64,000 nucleotides of DNA from Candidatus Roizmanbacteria bacterium UBA6242 (GCA_002440905.1 DJWA01000002.1:44207-108206); one strand, 5' to 3'; shown: positions 17,722-27,254, counted from the stretch's first letter. The notes: generated by a model not told the origin, from the sequence alone. Made by a program: numbers and translations.

Positions 17722-19155
17722 TTATTTGAAATCGGCGCCGATAATGAAAACGATATCGGCAGTATCATCCTCATCAAGAACCGTCTGAGTCGGGGAAGAT
17801 ATATAGTCCTTAAGATCGGCGGCAAGCATTTGGGCGGCCTGATTTGTGGATTTTTTAACCTGAATCTCTGATTTTGTGTAATCGAAATTATCGGCGTTAC
17901 CGGTGATTATATCCTGGTATCCCTTATCTGACAGGATTTCCTTGACGTCGGTGGCTTTTCCTGCGATTCCGCCCCCGTTTAAGACCTGAACCTTCAATTC
18001 TTCTTTCTTAAATGATGGGGTCGGCGTCGGGATCGCTGTCGGAATCGGTGTCGGAGTTGCCGGCGTTACCGATAGCTTACTGGAAAAGTCGGGTAACTTG
18101 ATTTTTGAAACAAAGAAGAATACCAGGAACGATAGGGCAAATGAAATCATAAAAAGTAAAACTTCTTTCCTGGGAAGTCCAAGCTTGGGCATCGAAAAAC
18201 CTTTTCCGGATCGGGGTTTGTAGCCGGCTTTAAAAAACGACATTTCTCTATTTTCGGTGGCAAAAATAAAGGCACCAAAGCAGGCATCAAATGTCAGCAA
18301 AGGAAATGGCTTCTTGCTTTGAACAACGAGCATTTTGAGGTATTCGTCATAAAATGTCGGAACGATTCTTTTTAAGGGATTGGTCCAAACTCCAACGGCT
18401 TTGGTGAAAGTATCTTGTCTTATTTTATCGGATAGTTCGCCCGATAAAATCAATCGGTTGAGCTTTACGCCCCTACCTTTGAGTTCTTCCACCTTAGACT
18501 TTATCAAGTCCTCGATCTTGTCTTCTGAATTTTTTACTACTTCTATTTTCTTGTCTTCCAAAAGCCCATTTGAGTCGTACAGATATCCATAAATGAGATC
18601 CTCTTCGACGGTGAGGTAGAGGATATTTTCTTTTTTCTCTGCCCTTAAAGTTTTTTCAAAAAGTTTAAAGTAGGCGAGACTCACGGGAAGAACCGACTGA
18701 ATCTTGAGGTCAATTAAAGATAGAGCTTGTTGGTAAGCTTCGTATGTCTCTCGGTTAATTCCAAAGAATGTGATGACTTTCTCTCCCATAGTCTCCCTGG
18801 TGTGAGAAGCGGTCAAACAGTCGTCAGGAGAAACCGGGAAAGCGGCTCGGGCTTTGTCAAAAACAAATGAATTCATTGCCGATGGGGCAATGTCCACGGG
18901 TACTTGGGCTCGAAGAAAATAAAAAGACTCTTGGGGGAGGATCAAAAATACTTGGTTGTCGGCGACGGTTCGGCCGGATAAGGTTAAGGCTTCCTTAATG
19001 GCTGAAGCCAGGAGGTCTACATTCAAAACTGACCCGTCTTTCAGAAGGTCGGACTCGTAGGATTTTTCAAAAAAAGTAGTTTCCTGTTGGCCCAAAATCG
19101 TCTTCTTAAGATAAATCAACTTAATTGCGTTATTGCCCAGGTAAAGGTAAACCAT
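17722..19155 (-). CDS. PilM-like actin-fold protein fused to LytR_C domain
   Basis: Residues about 1-300 resemble the actin-fold PilM/FtsA family (start MVYLYLGNNAIKLIYLK, then VFLILPQESFYFLRAQVP, LYLTVEEDLIYGYLYD, LNRLILSGELSDKI). A single transmembrane segment follows near 328-352, then a Pro/Thr-rich linker (TPATPTPIPTAIPTPTP) and a C-terminal LytR_C-type domain (VQVLNGGGIAGKATDVKEIL to ADIVFIIG). So a cytosolic actin-like domain is joined through the membrane to an extracytoplasmic envelope domain. PilM normally scaffolds type IV pilus assembly; no pilus genes are seen nearby. Function is inferred as envelope or pilus-type scaffold. Its promoter region is shared with dnaG. Confidence 0.75.
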   Translation of the reverse strand: MVYLYLGNNAIKLIYLKKTILGQQETTFFEKSYESDLLKDGSVLNVDLLASAIKEALTLSGRTVADNQVFLILPQESFYFLRAQVPVDIAPSAMNSFVFDKARAAFPVSPDDCLTASHTRETMGEKVITFFGINRETYEAYQQALSLIDLKIQSVLPVSLAYFKLFEKTLRAEKKENILYLTVEEDLIYGYLYDSNGLLEDKKIEVVKNSEDKIEDLIKSKVEELKGRGVKLNRLILSGELSDKIRQDTFTKAVGVWTNPLKRIVPTFYDEYLKMLVVQSKKPFPLLTFDACFGAFIFATENREMSFFKAGYKPRSGKGFSMPKLGLPRKEVLLFMISFALSFLVFFFVSKIKLPDFSSKLSVTPATPTPIPTAIPTPTPSFKKEELKVQVLNGGGIAGKATDVKEILSDKGYQDIITGNADNFDYTKSEIQVKKSTNQAAQMLAADLKDYISSPTQTVLDEDDTADIVFIIGADFK

Positions 19156-19247
19156 ATATTACAAATATAGGGGATAGGGGATAAAATATCAAATAGATAT
19201 GGCGATTGATTTCAATCTTTGGGCTTTAGTGATAGAATATGTTACCC
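19156..19247. promoter_or_regulatory. Divergent promoter region, PilM-like gene and dnaG
   Basis: On the minus strand TATATT (19169-19164) ends 8 nt before the ATG at 19155. On the plus strand TAGAAT (19233-19238) ends 9 nt before the second dnaG ATG (19248) and touches the first (19239). Neither gene has a Shine-Dalgarno sequence. Both units look leaderless or nearly so. Confidence 0.45.
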
Positions 19248-21017
19248 ATGGACAACCCCGTCGAAGAGATTAAAAAAAAGATAGATATCGTCGATTTTAT
19301 CGGCAGTTACATTACCCTGAAAAAGACCGGGCGCAACTTCAAGGCCAATTGCCCATTCCATAACGAGAAATCACCATCCTTTATTGTTTCACCGGAGCGC
19401 CAGATATGGCACTGCTTCGGTTCCTGCGGTGAAGGAGGAGACATAATTAAATTCTTAATGAAATGGGAAAACATTACGTTCGTTGAAGCTCTAAGGGAGC
19501 TTGCCAAAAAAGCCGGCGTCACCCTCAAAAATGTTACCCTGGACGACAAAGACTCCAGGAAAAAGGAACGTTACTATGAAATGAATCTTATAGCTTCAGA
19601 GTTTTTTCAATATGTTCTAAATAAAAGTAAATACGGAGAAAAGGCGTTAGAGTACTTAAAAAACCGTGGAATCAAACCAGGTATTTCCCAGAAGTTCAGA
19701 TTGGGATACTCCCCAGTATCTTGGGACTCGCTTCTGAATTTTCTAAAAAAGAAAAAATATTCTCTCGAAGAAATGTACGACAATGGGCTGGTTGTCAAAA
19801 GCGCATCGGGTAGGTATTACGATCGTTTCCGCGGTCGTCTTATGTTTCCGATAATCGATGCCCGCGAACATGTTCTCGGTTTTTCAGGGCGAATCCTTGA
19901 GGGAAAAGATAACGAGGCTAAATACGTCAACACTCCTGAGACTCCTGTTTATCATAAACGGGAAACCTTATATGGGATAAACTTGGCCAAAGATTCGATA
20001 AAAAAAGAAAAAAACGCTTATCTTGTTGAGGGCGAATTCGATATGATAACCCCATACGCCCATGGTTTTTCCAACTTCGTTGCCATTAAAGGGTCGGCCT
20101 TGACTCCTGACCAGCTTCTTCTTTTGAAACGATTTACTCCAAAACTTACTTTAATTTTTGATTCCGACGAAGCCGGGGGTGAGGCGGTCAGGCGTGGGAT
20201 TGAGGAAGCGGAAAAATTAGATATGGAACTGGCGGTAGTTCGCCCGGACTTTGCCAAGGATCCTGACGAAGCCGTTCAAAAAGACGAGGTGGCTTTCAAA
20301 AAGGCTCTAAATGATCCGCAGCCGATATACGATTTTCTGATAGACGCCGCCATGAAGAAATATTCGGTCTCAGATCCTTATGGCAAAAAAAAGATCAGTG
20401 ATGAGGTGATACCTTTCATTGAAAGAATCGGAAACCCGATCGTCAAATCGCACTACAGCAAAAAAGTTGCCGCTATATTAGGAGTAACTGAAACAAGCGT
20501 TGAAGCCTTAATGGCAAGAATCAGACGTAAGAAAAAACAGTCAGAGGATTACAGGAGTTCATATAAAAAGGCAGAAATTCTAGGTCGAGAAGTGGTCCTT
20601 GAGAAATATCTTTTAAGTTTTATTTTCCAGTCCGAGAATCCTTATAAACCAGCCAAAATCGTATTCACCGCCATTACCCCGGACGATTTAAGTATACCGG
20701 CCGATGCCAAGATAGCCCAGATTCTTGTAGATCGCGAGAAAGACATGGCTTTAAATTTCGACCTTGATAAATTCGCGTCGGTGATCCCGACACCACTCAG
20801 ACCGATTTTCGACGAGATATATCTTTTCGCCTCTGCCCCTACTGGGATAGAGGACGACAACATCCTAAAACTCGCATATGAAGTCAAGAGATTCTCCCTC
20901 AAACGGCAGATTAAGGAGATTCTAAACTCTGAAGATCAGAGCGCTGAAAAAAACAAAAAACTCCTTGAGATTGCCGCAGCTTTAAAAGAGGTAGAAAAAA
21001 AACTGATTTCATTATAG
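19248..21017 (+). CDS. dnaG: DNA primase DnaG
   Basis: DnaG makes RNA primers at the replication fork. The protein is 589 residues from the chosen start (MDNPVEEI), or 592 from an ATG at 19239; the second ATG fits the TAGAAT spacing better. Near the N terminus is the CHC2 zinc site with CPFH and HCFGSCGEGGD; the last pair is C-x3-C instead of the E. coli C-x2-C. The TOPRIM catalytic core follows with VEGEFDM and FDSDEAGGEA. The C-terminal helicase-binding region is divergent. It is followed after 14 nt by rpoD, giving the dnaG-rpoD part of the macromolecular synthesis operon without rpsU. Confidence 0.95.
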   Translation: MDNPVEEIKKKIDIVDFIGSYITLKKTGRNFKANCPFHNEKSPSFIVSPERQIWHCFGSCGEGGDIIKFLMKWENITFVEALRELAKKAGVTLKNVTLDDKDSRKKERYYEMNLIASEFFQYVLNKSKYGEKALEYLKNRGIKPGISQKFRLGYSPVSWDSLLNFLKKKKYSLEEMYDNGLVVKSASGRYYDRFRGRLMFPIIDAREHVLGFSGRILEGKDNEAKYVNTPETPVYHKRETLYGINLAKDSIKKEKNAYLVEGEFDMITPYAHGFSNFVAIKGSALTPDQLLLLKRFTPKLTLIFDSDEAGGEAVRRGIEEAEKLDMELAVVRPDFAKDPDEAVQKDEVAFKKALNDPQPIYDFLIDAAMKKYSVSDPYGKKKISDEVIPFIERIGNPIVKSHYSKKVAAILGVTETSVEALMARIRRKKKQSEDYRSSYKKAEILGREVVLEKYLLSFIFQSENPYKPAKIVFTAITPDDLSIPADAKIAQILVDREKDMALNFDLDKFASVIPTPLRPIFDEIYLFASAPTGIEDDNILKLAYEVKRFSLKRQIKEILNSEDQSAEKNKKLLEIAAALKEVEKKLISL

Positions 21018-21031
21018 AATAGTAGACATTA

Positions 21032-22123
21032 ATGACAAAACACCGATTACCAAAGACCCTCCATGAGCTATTAAACCAAGGAGGAGAGGATGGTTTCTTG
21101 GTCCAGGACGACATTCTTCTTGTCTATCCTGACCCGGAGCATCATGTCGCTGAGATAGATGACTTCTTTAACGAGGCTTTAAAAAGGGGTATAGATATCT
21201 TCGAGACCGTTTCAACGCGAGAAGAAGTTGAGGCGAGAAAATCAGCCGAGGAGATGGAAAAAGAATTGGAACAGCTTGTCGTTTTGAAGCACGGAGAATC
21301 GCTTGATCCCATAAAGATGTATCTTAAGGAAATAGGAAAAACTCCGCTTTTGAGTTTTGACGAGGAAATAAGTCTTGCGAAAAAATACGAGAAAGGTGAC
21401 GATAAATCAAAGGATAAGCTAACTAAGGCTAATTTGAGATTAGTAGTATCAATTGCCAAGAAATATTTAGGAAGAAGGCTATCATTCCTTGATCTTATAC
21501 AAGAGGGTAACAAAGGACTGATAAGAGGAGTAGAAAAGTACGACTGGAGACGGGGATTTAAATTCTCGACTTACGCCACTTGGTGGATCAGACAGGCAAT
21601 AACTCGCGCAATTGCCGACCAGTCAAGGACGATTAGAATTCCTGTTCATATGGTTGACCACATAAACCGCTACTATAAAACCCAAAGGCGTTTAATTCAG
21701 AAACTCGGTCGGGAGCCAACGGTTAAGGAAATCTCCAAAGACATGCAGATGTCAATTGCTGAGATCGAGAACCTAATGAAAATTTCCCAACAACCCAGAT
21801 CGCTTTCGACTCCGGTTGGGGACGATAAGGAAGCAACTCTTGAGCAGTTCGTTGCCGACGTCAATCAACCGACTCTTTACGACAAAGTATCTCGAGAACT
21901 TCTTAAGGATGCCCTCAATAAAGTGCTCGACACTCTGTCACCACGCGAGAAAAAAGTTTTAGCGATGAGGTTCGGGCTTGAAGACGGTAAGCCGAAAACG
22001 CTTGAGGAAGTGGGTCGTGAATTTAGGGTGACTCGCGAAAGGATCCGCCAGATAGAAGCAAAAGCTATTAGAAAACTCAAGCACCCGACACGGGCCCGTA
22101 AACTTAAGGACTTCCTGGAATAA
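21032..22123 (+). CDS. rpoD: Housekeeping sigma factor (sigma-70/RpoD)
   Basis: The 363-residue primary sigma factor has region 1.2 ([21 protein letters not shown]), region 2 with [49 protein letters not shown] (2.1-2.4), region 3 and region 4.2 ([30 protein letters not shown]). The intact 2.4 helix agrees with the TATAAT-like -10 elements found in this window. The N-terminal about 85 residues are acidic and do not clearly match region 1.1. It lies 14 nt after dnaG and is probably co-transcribed with it. Confidence 0.96.
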   Translation: MTKHRLPKTLHELLNQGGEDGFLVQDDILLVYPDPEHHVAEIDDFFNEALKRGIDIFETVSTREEVEARKSAEEMEKELEQLVVLKHGESLDPIKMYLKEIGKTPLLSFDEEISLAKKYEKGDDKSKDKLTKANLRLVVSIAKKYLGRRLSFLDLIQEGNKGLIRGVEKYDWRRGFKFSTYATWWIRQAITRAIADQSRTIRIPVHMVDHINRYYKTQRRLIQKLGREPTVKEISKDMQMSIAEIENLMKISQQPRSLSTPVGDDKEATLEQFVADVNQPTLYDKVSRELLKDALNKVLDTLSPREKKVLAMRFGLEDGKPKTLEEVGREFRVTRERIRQIEAKAIRKLKHPTRARKLKDFLE

Positions 22124-22177
22124 ATTCGGTTTCTCTTGAATTCTCAATACAAAAGACGTATATTTTATTCTAATTGT

Positions 22178-22840
22178 ATGAAGGAAAAAGTTACACCGAC
22201 CCAAAAGGCTCTCAATCTTTGGGCGGTGATTTTAATCATCTGGAGCGTCTACAGATCATTCTTTAAGATGCCGGAGTGGTTTGACGAATTTATTGCCAAA
22301 CCGGCAGTTTTTGTCCTACCAGTTTTTTATTACATAAGAAGGGTCGACAAGAAAAGTATTCTTCAAAGTCTTTATTTAAACTTAAGCGGTAAGAAACTTA
22401 TTTCCGATGTTGTATATAGCATCATGGCGGTTGTTATTTTTTTCGGCGCGGCCTTACTTGCGATATATCTAAGGACGAATGCGTTGCCTAAGACCAACTT
22501 GCCGGATTCGCAAACGATTGCGATAATAGTTATCCTTGCTATAGCAACAGGAATAACCGAGGAAATCCTGTCGCGCGGGTTTGTCCTTAAAAAGCTCTAT
22601 GATGAATCTAAAAATTATTTCTCATCAATCTTCCTGTCGAGCATCTTATTTTTCATTCTCCATGTTCCGATCTTATTTACAAACATCAATATCACCGGCA
22701 ACCTTCTGTTGACGTTCATGGTTACAGATATGGTTCTGAGTATTATCAATGGGTTTATTTTTCTTGAAAGGAAGAGTCTCACCGTTCCGATCTTTATCCA
22801 TGCTTTCTATAACATCATGGTGTCTTTGATGTTTCTTTGA
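22178..22840 (+). CDS. CPBP-family intramembrane protease
   Basis: This 220-residue polytopic protein belongs to the CPBP (CAAX-processing/bacteriocin-processing, Abi) family of intramembrane glutamic proteases. Diagnostic residues are EEILSRGFV (the EExxxR motif) and later histidine-bearing spans (FILHVPILF and FIHAFYNIM). I start at the ATG for MKEKVTPT; an upstream ATG at 22136 would add 14 unlikely residues. TATTCT ends 6 nt before this ATG. The substrate is unknown. The last 26 bases overlap the convergent glycosyltransferase gene. Confidence 0.85.
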   Translation: MKEKVTPTQKALNLWAVILIIWSVYRSFFKMPEWFDEFIAKPAVFVLPVFYYIRRVDKKSILQSLYLNLSGKKLISDVVYSIMAVVIFFGAALLAIYLRTNALPKTNLPDSQTIAIIVILAIATGITEEILSRGFVLKKLYDESKNYFSSIFLSSILFFILHVPILFTNINITGNLLLTFMVTDMVLSIINGFIFLERKSLTVPIFIHAFYNIMVSLMFL

Positions 22841-24428
22841 TCCAGAACATATGCTCCGTTCTCACCTGGATTTTTTTTATCTTGTCTATTTCCTCTTGGC
22901 TCAAGTCCGATGAAAAATCGTCCGGGAATCCGATGACCGCATGGTCTAAAGATGTGTCGATGTTATCCAGACTAAAGACAAATTTATCAAAGCCTTCGAC
23001 CTGTCCGAATCCGTATTCGTCGGGTGAAGTTAGGTGGGCGGACTTTTGGTATTTTTCGGGTGGGTAATTTAGATAAAGCAGCAAGAAGATATATGGTTGG
23101 CCGTTTTTCTTGGTGATATAAAACTTGTCGAATCGATCGTAATTTGTTTTTACATAGTCCCCAAGTTCCTTGTAACCACATTGCCATGCGTGGATAGTGA
23201 CGAGTCTCTTTGGAAAGTGGTAGAGAAGGAAATCCCAGTTATATAGAGCCATAATCAAATACAATCCCATGACGGCGATAAAGATAAGTTTTTTTTGTTT
23301 AAATATCTGAGATAAACCATAGGCAGCAATTATCGAAACGGGTATAAGTATGAAAAGCGATCTAGTAAGCGAAGCACCTGCCCAGGAAAGGATGGCGCTT
23401 GAAGGTGAAAACAATAGAAGCGCTAAAATAAGGAAACGCCATTTCTCTCGGTTACGGAAAAGATAATACAATCCTACCAATAACAATACGTATTCGACCG
23501 GGGTGACAGGGTACATGCCCGGGTAACCGAAACGGTAGTTGTCGTCACCGTTAATTGCCAAAAACTGAGGAGAAAAGTATTTGACATATTCGAGGGATAC
23601 GTCTTTTATGCCAACCGTAAGTTTATTATAAAGGAAGCTCAAACCTCCCTCAATCTGGTATTCATAAACCTTTGATTTAAAGCCGTCGGTATTGAAGAAT
23701 AAAAGGTTTGAAACACGGGTCGGTTTGTATACGAAATCAGTGACTGCAAAAAGGCACACAGCTGCAGTGAATATTAGAAGGTGTTTCCACTTTAATATTT
23801 TCGTATACGCCAAAAAGAAGATAACCGCAAAAAAGAAAATAGCCCAAAGACGAGTCGGATGATAGCCAAAAAGATCTATAAAGAAAATAATTATGAAAAG
23901 ATAAAAATCAATAGGTCTCTTTTTGTTCAGAAACTTGACAAAAAAATAACTGGCTAGCGTTAGAAAGAAAACGGTCAGATATGCTTCATGTGTTTGTCGA
24001 CCAATAGATTGAAGGCCGACCGAAAGGGTGACAAAAAGCGACGAAAAAACGGCCGCGTATTTATTCTTAAATAACTCCAAAGTCAAAAAATAGAGAACAA
24101 TTGGGAACAGGATTACAAAAGGAAAGTTCGCCATCCTAGCAGACGTCTCGTTGAGGCCAAATAAAGCAACCCAGGGCACGTCCAGATAGGTAATAAGGGG
24201 AAACCGATTGTCGCCGAAAGCTTTAAGTCTTAAGGGCATGAATTCCCCGTATTCGTCTCGTCCGGTTTTCAGAATCGAATAGGCGTTGTAGGCAAAACTG
24301 GCTTCGTCAGCGTTCAAACAGGGAGGAGCCTCATTCAGTTTGAAAAAGAATAACGATGCCGCTAAAAGCATTATAAACGCCAAAGATATCGCTACCCACT
24401 TGTTTTTGATGAAATTAACTATTTTCAT
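22815..24428 (-). CDS. GT-C membrane glycosyltransferase, DE type
   Basis: This 537-residue protein has about 11-12 predicted membrane spans and a C-terminal soluble domain (about 400-537). The first outer loop carries an acidic pair, Asp41-Glu42 in NADEASFAYNAYSILKTG, followed by RDEYGEF, the layout of GT39/ArnT-type (PMT_2-like) transferases that use polyprenyl-phosphate sugars outside the membrane. Donor and acceptor cannot be read from sequence. It is the last gene of a minus-strand unit with three cytosolic glycosyltransferases, separated from them by about 70 bases that hold a palindromic element. Its 3' end overlaps the CPBP gene. Confidence 0.8.
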   Translation of the reverse strand: MKIVNFIKNKWVAISLAFIMLLAASLFFFKLNEAPPCLNADEASFAYNAYSILKTGRDEYGEFMPLRLKAFGDNRFPLITYLDVPWVALFGLNETSARMANFPFVILFPIVLYFLTLELFKNKYAAVFSSLFVTLSVGLQSIGRQTHEAYLTVFFLTLASYFFVKFLNKKRPIDFYLFIIIFFIDLFGYHPTRLWAIFFFAVIFFLAYTKILKWKHLLIFTAAVCLFAVTDFVYKPTRVSNLLFFNTDGFKSKVYEYQIEGGLSFLYNKLTVGIKDVSLEYVKYFSPQFLAINGDDNYRFGYPGMYPVTPVEYVLLLVGLYYLFRNREKWRFLILALLLFSPSSAILSWAGASLTRSLFILIPVSIIAAYGLSQIFKQKKLIFIAVMGLYLIMALYNWDFLLYHFPKRLVTIHAWQCGYKELGDYVKTNYDRFDKFYITKKNGQPYIFLLLYLNYPPEKYQKSAHLTSPDEYGFGQVEGFDKFVFSLDNIDTSLDHAVIGFPDDFSSDLSQEEIDKIKKIQVRTEHMFWIKETSKTP

Positions 24429-24463
24429 ATTTGTTAAAACCTCAAGACTAAAATAATTCCTCT

Positions 24464-24500
24464 AATATTTGGGCGACATATAATCCGCTCAAGTGTTTTA
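24464..24500. repeat. Palindromic intergenic element, copy 2
   Basis: ATTTGGGCG (24467-24475) and CGCTCAAGT (24486-24494) form a 9-bp stem if read as plus-strand RNA, using two G-U pairs. Compared with the copy at 11189-11225, the two stem changes both keep pairing on the plus strand (as G-U) but would be mismatches on the minus strand. In both copies the stem ends 4 bases before the minus-strand TAA of the gene it follows. The flanks are also similar (about 37 of 47 bases by eye). Confidence 0.65.
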
Positions 24501-25412
24501 TTTTTCGAATTGAGCCAGGATCTCCCGGTCACCGCGAACAAATAATTTAAGCGCTTTTTCTCTTGATCGTAATATTGTCGGCAGTCTTATGAGGGCGTTG
24601 AACAATCCTGTCAGAAAAATGCGATCCCATTTAAGCAAAGAGACAAAAAATAACCTAACAAGGTTTAGAAAATGATCGTTCAACATATCCCGATCGGTGA
24701 GATTTTTCCACTGGAAAATCAATTGGTTCCTAAAAGCGGTTTTGAGGACTTTTGATTTGTCGAAATATTTACCGATTGTCGATTCATGATGGTGCTCAAC
24801 GACAATATTGGGATCAAACAATACCATATATCCAGCTTTCCAAGCACGGTATGATAAGTCGATATCTTCCCAGTAGAAAGGGTTAAAAAGATTGTCGAGC
24901 ATTCCAAACTCAGTAAACAGTTTTTTTCTGAAAATCGCCGTCCCACCTTCGGCCCAAAAATTAATGGACAATTTTATCGCATTACGCCCTCGATGGTTGA
25001 CCATCCCTTGGGAAAAATATCCGGAATTGGCTCCGACTAATTTTCCATCCTTCTCTTTTTGTGAAAACGAAACGGCAAATAGTTTTCGGTTCCTTTTGAA
25101 ATGATTAAGGGAATTAGTAAATGAATTGTCTTTCAAAACCACATCAGAATTCATGAGCATGACATAATTTCTTGTCGATTTGGAAACTCCTCGATTAACA
25201 TTGCCGGCAAAACCGAGGTTTTTTTTATTGTTAAACACCCGGGCATGGGGCATTATCTTGTGGACGGATTTTGTGATAGTTTCGAGGGGATAGTCATTCA
25301 TGATAAGAACCTCACAACCCTCAAGATATTTACGGTTGACTGTCAGAAACCCGTAGAACATTTCGTAGTTCTTGTAAACGGGAATAATGACGGATATCGG
25401 ATATTTTTTCAT
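24498..25412 (-). CDS. GT2 family glycosyltransferase
   Basis: A cytosolic or membrane-associated GT-A-fold transferase of 304 residues. It starts ISVIIPVYKNYEMFYGFL, with the nucleotide-sugar site GFAGNVNRG and a metal-binding motif of NSD type (MLMNSDVVL), then the acceptor-side FNPFYWEDIDLSYRAWKAGY with the Glu-Asp pair. These features resemble the rhamnosyltransferase-like branch of GT2. The C-terminal stretch is amphipathic and may touch the membrane. It overlaps the upstream GT4 gene by 4 nt (ATGA). It probably adds a sugar to a growing lipid-linked glycan; the sugar is unknown. Confidence 0.85.
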   Translation of the reverse strand: MKKYPISVIIPVYKNYEMFYGFLTVNRKYLEGCEVLIMNDYPLETITKSVHKIMPHARVFNNKKNLGFAGNVNRGVSKSTRNYVMLMNSDVVLKDNSFTNSLNHFKRNRKLFAVSFSQKEKDGKLVGANSGYFSQGMVNHRGRNAIKLSINFWAEGGTAIFRKKLFTEFGMLDNLFNPFYWEDIDLSYRAWKAGYMVLFDPNIVVEHHHESTIGKYFDKSKVLKTAFRNQLIFQWKNLTDRDMLNDHFLNLVRLFFVSLLKWDRIFLTGLFNALIRLPTILRSREKALKLFVRGDREILAQFEK

Positions 25413-26479
25413 AATAATTTTAAAACAGTGTCTTTAAACGTTTCATAATTATATCTTTTTTTGACCAAATCATAGGCCTGTTTAGCAATTCTATCCTTTA
25501 GTACCACATCATTTTCAATGATCACCATTTTTGATACAAGCTCATCAATATCGTCAAAAAGGAATCCGGTTTGCCCGTCAACGACAAACTCTTTTGGACC
25601 CCCGGAATTATGGCAAAAAGTAATCGTACCGGTTGCCATTGCCTCAAGGGGAGCGATGCCAAAATGTTCAACCATTTCGGGGTGGATTTTTTCATTTGCT
25701 TTAAGTCCGGTGAAATGCCAAAAATACTTCGACGATCGATAAAGGTTAACGAGCTCCTGTTTATCGAGATTGGTCTTGAAGACAATCGAAAGATCGTCTC
25801 CGGCCTCAGATCTCAACTTATTGAAATATTCTCGATCTTCTTCCTTAAGCCCACCTGCCAAAACCAATTTATAGTCTCCAAATTGTGAATTGGCTTTTTT
25901 AAGACGTTTGAATGCGCTTATTATTTCCGCTTGGTTCTTTGAATGAAGGTGGGGAAAAAATCGGGCAACCGACAGAATGGTCTTTTCTTTTTTAACGAGT
26001 TTCGACTCGAGTATGTCTGGTGTCAGGTATGGGGTGATTGTATCAGTCGATATTCCCCAAGCATTTAGCCATTTTGTCGTATAGGGTGAGTTACTGATGA
26101 ATTTATAGTTAAATAATTTAAGTCGATTAGTAATATTCAACGAATAGAGATTTTTATCAGGGACCATAGCAAAAACGTAATTATTTTTAGCGCCTGAAGC
26201 GAAGTAACTGCCGTCGGTCACGTAAAAAAAGTAGTCATAGCGCGAAAGAGTCAAATAAGTTTTCAAGGGATTAGATTGCTTGAATATATTTGGCGAAAAA
26301 CTGTATTGATCGACAAAGCGTAATTGGAAGCGGTCCTTAATCTTTTCTTTTAGATCCTTATCCCAGAAAATAGTCACCTCATATCCCTTTTCGGCCAGGA
26401 TTTCGATTATTGAGAGGATGTGTTTTTCGCCTCCCCCAAGAGTATCAAGATACGGATCAAAGAGAGCGATTTTTCTCAT
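25409..26479 (-). CDS. GT4 family glycosyltransferase
   Basis: The 356-residue protein has the two-Rossmann GT-B fold of GT4. The N-terminal glycine loop is DTLGGGEKHILSI; the C-terminal donor-binding part has TILSVARFFPHLHSKNQAEI and the EX7E motif EHFGIAPLE, followed by TGTITFCHNSGGPKEFV. It likely transfers a sugar from an NDP-sugar to a lipid-linked acceptor on the cytosolic face. It overlaps its neighbours by 23 nt (upstream GT2) and 4 nt (downstream GT2), so the three genes form a tight unit. Confidence 0.87.
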   Translation of the reverse strand: MRKIALFDPYLDTLGGGEKHILSIIEILAEKGYEVTIFWDKDLKEKIKDRFQLRFVDQYSFSPNIFKQSNPLKTYLTLSRYDYFFYVTDGSYFASGAKNNYVFAMVPDKNLYSLNITNRLKLFNYKFISNSPYTTKWLNAWGISTDTITPYLTPDILESKLVKKEKTILSVARFFPHLHSKNQAEIISAFKRLKKANSQFGDYKLVLAGGLKEEDREYFNKLRSEAGDDLSIVFKTNLDKQELVNLYRSSKYFWHFTGLKANEKIHPEMVEHFGIAPLEAMATGTITFCHNSGGPKEFVVDGQTGFLFDDIDELVSKMVIIENDVVLKDRIAKQAYDLVKKRYNYETFKDTVLKLL

Positions 26480-27209
26480 ATAGGTAAAGATAGGTAATGG
26501 TTTTGGAATACGCCTGATAGATAGATTCGATTATCCCAACGGTACCGTCAAGGAAGCCCGCCCCCTTTATAAGTCTCCGATACAGTTCGGCGAAATATTT
26601 ACGGAAAAAAATTGGGGTTGAAGCATGCCTTCTTGCTTTATGAAGAAGATCAGACTCGATATTTTCAAAGACGATTGTTTTTTCAACCATCGATTCGAGG
26701 TCGCCGTGGAAATAGTGGATGATCGGGTTTTTCAGGTATCCCATGTCACCTGATATTTTTGGGCTGGAGTGGATTCTTTTTGGCCAATCCTGTAAGTATT
26801 TTTTATTGATGAGCCTTATTTGGTGATCAGGCCACCAACCGCCATGTTTGAGCCAAGTATATTGGCCGAATATGTTTTTTCTGGAGATTTTATAGTGGGT
26901 AGACTTCCCGTTTAGACTTAATATCTCCCGGGCTAATTCTTTAGTTATTCTTTCGTCGGCGTCCAGAATCATCACCCAGTCGGTTTTAGATTTGTTGATC
27001 GCATGGAGTCTGGCCGGTTCAACGTAATTGGAAGGTGGGAAGCTATAAACATTTGCGCCCAATTTATCAGCAATCGCGGTCGTTTTATCAGTGCTTTCCA
27101 TGTCAACGACAATGACTTTTTTAGTCAGCAGAAAAGCCGACACGACGCAACTCTCTATGTTTTTTTCTTCGTTTCTAGTGTTAATGACGACCGTGATGTT
27201 GTTTTGCAT
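26457..27209 (-). CDS. GT2 glycosyltransferase, WaaE/KdtX-like
   Basis: This 250-residue enzyme resembles the WaaE-like GT2 branch: ITVVINTRNEEKNIESCVVSA at the N terminus, DMESTDKT, the metal site DADERIT, and HGGWWPDHQIRLINK typical of this branch. A paralogue lies at 33834-34703 (DPDE and HSRWWPDYQVRFFKR at the same places). It is the first gene of the four-gene minus-strand unit ending at 22815. Some WaaE-like proteins add glucose to a heptose core in Gram-negatives; that substrate is not expected here. Confidence 0.83.
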   Translation of the reverse strand: MQNNITVVINTRNEEKNIESCVVSAFLLTKKVIVVDMESTDKTTAIADKLGANVYSFPPSNYVEPARLHAINKSKTDWVMILDADERITKELAREILSLNGKSTHYKISRKNIFGQYTWLKHGGWWPDHQIRLINKKYLQDWPKRIHSSPKISGDMGYLKNPIIHYFHGDLESMVEKTIVFENIESDLLHKARRHASTPIFFRKYFAELYRRLIKGAGFLDGTVGIIESIYQAYSKTITYLYLYEKNRSL

Positions 27210-27240
27210 ATTTCGATATCGGCTGTACTTAAAGCTATTA

Positions 27241-27254
27241 TATAATAATACCTA
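27241..27254 (+). promoter_or_regulatory. TATAAT 8 nt before the 27255 start codon
   Basis: A consensus -10 TATAAT (27241-27246) ends 8 nt before the ATG at 27255, with no Shine-Dalgarno sequence and no clear -35. The mRNA is expected to start within a few bases of the start codon. Confidence 0.55.

Noticed and set aside
22136..22177. Upstream ATG start for the CPBP protease
   Set aside because: It adds 14 residues with no family likeness, while the ATG at 22178 has a -10-like TATTCT 6 nt upstream.
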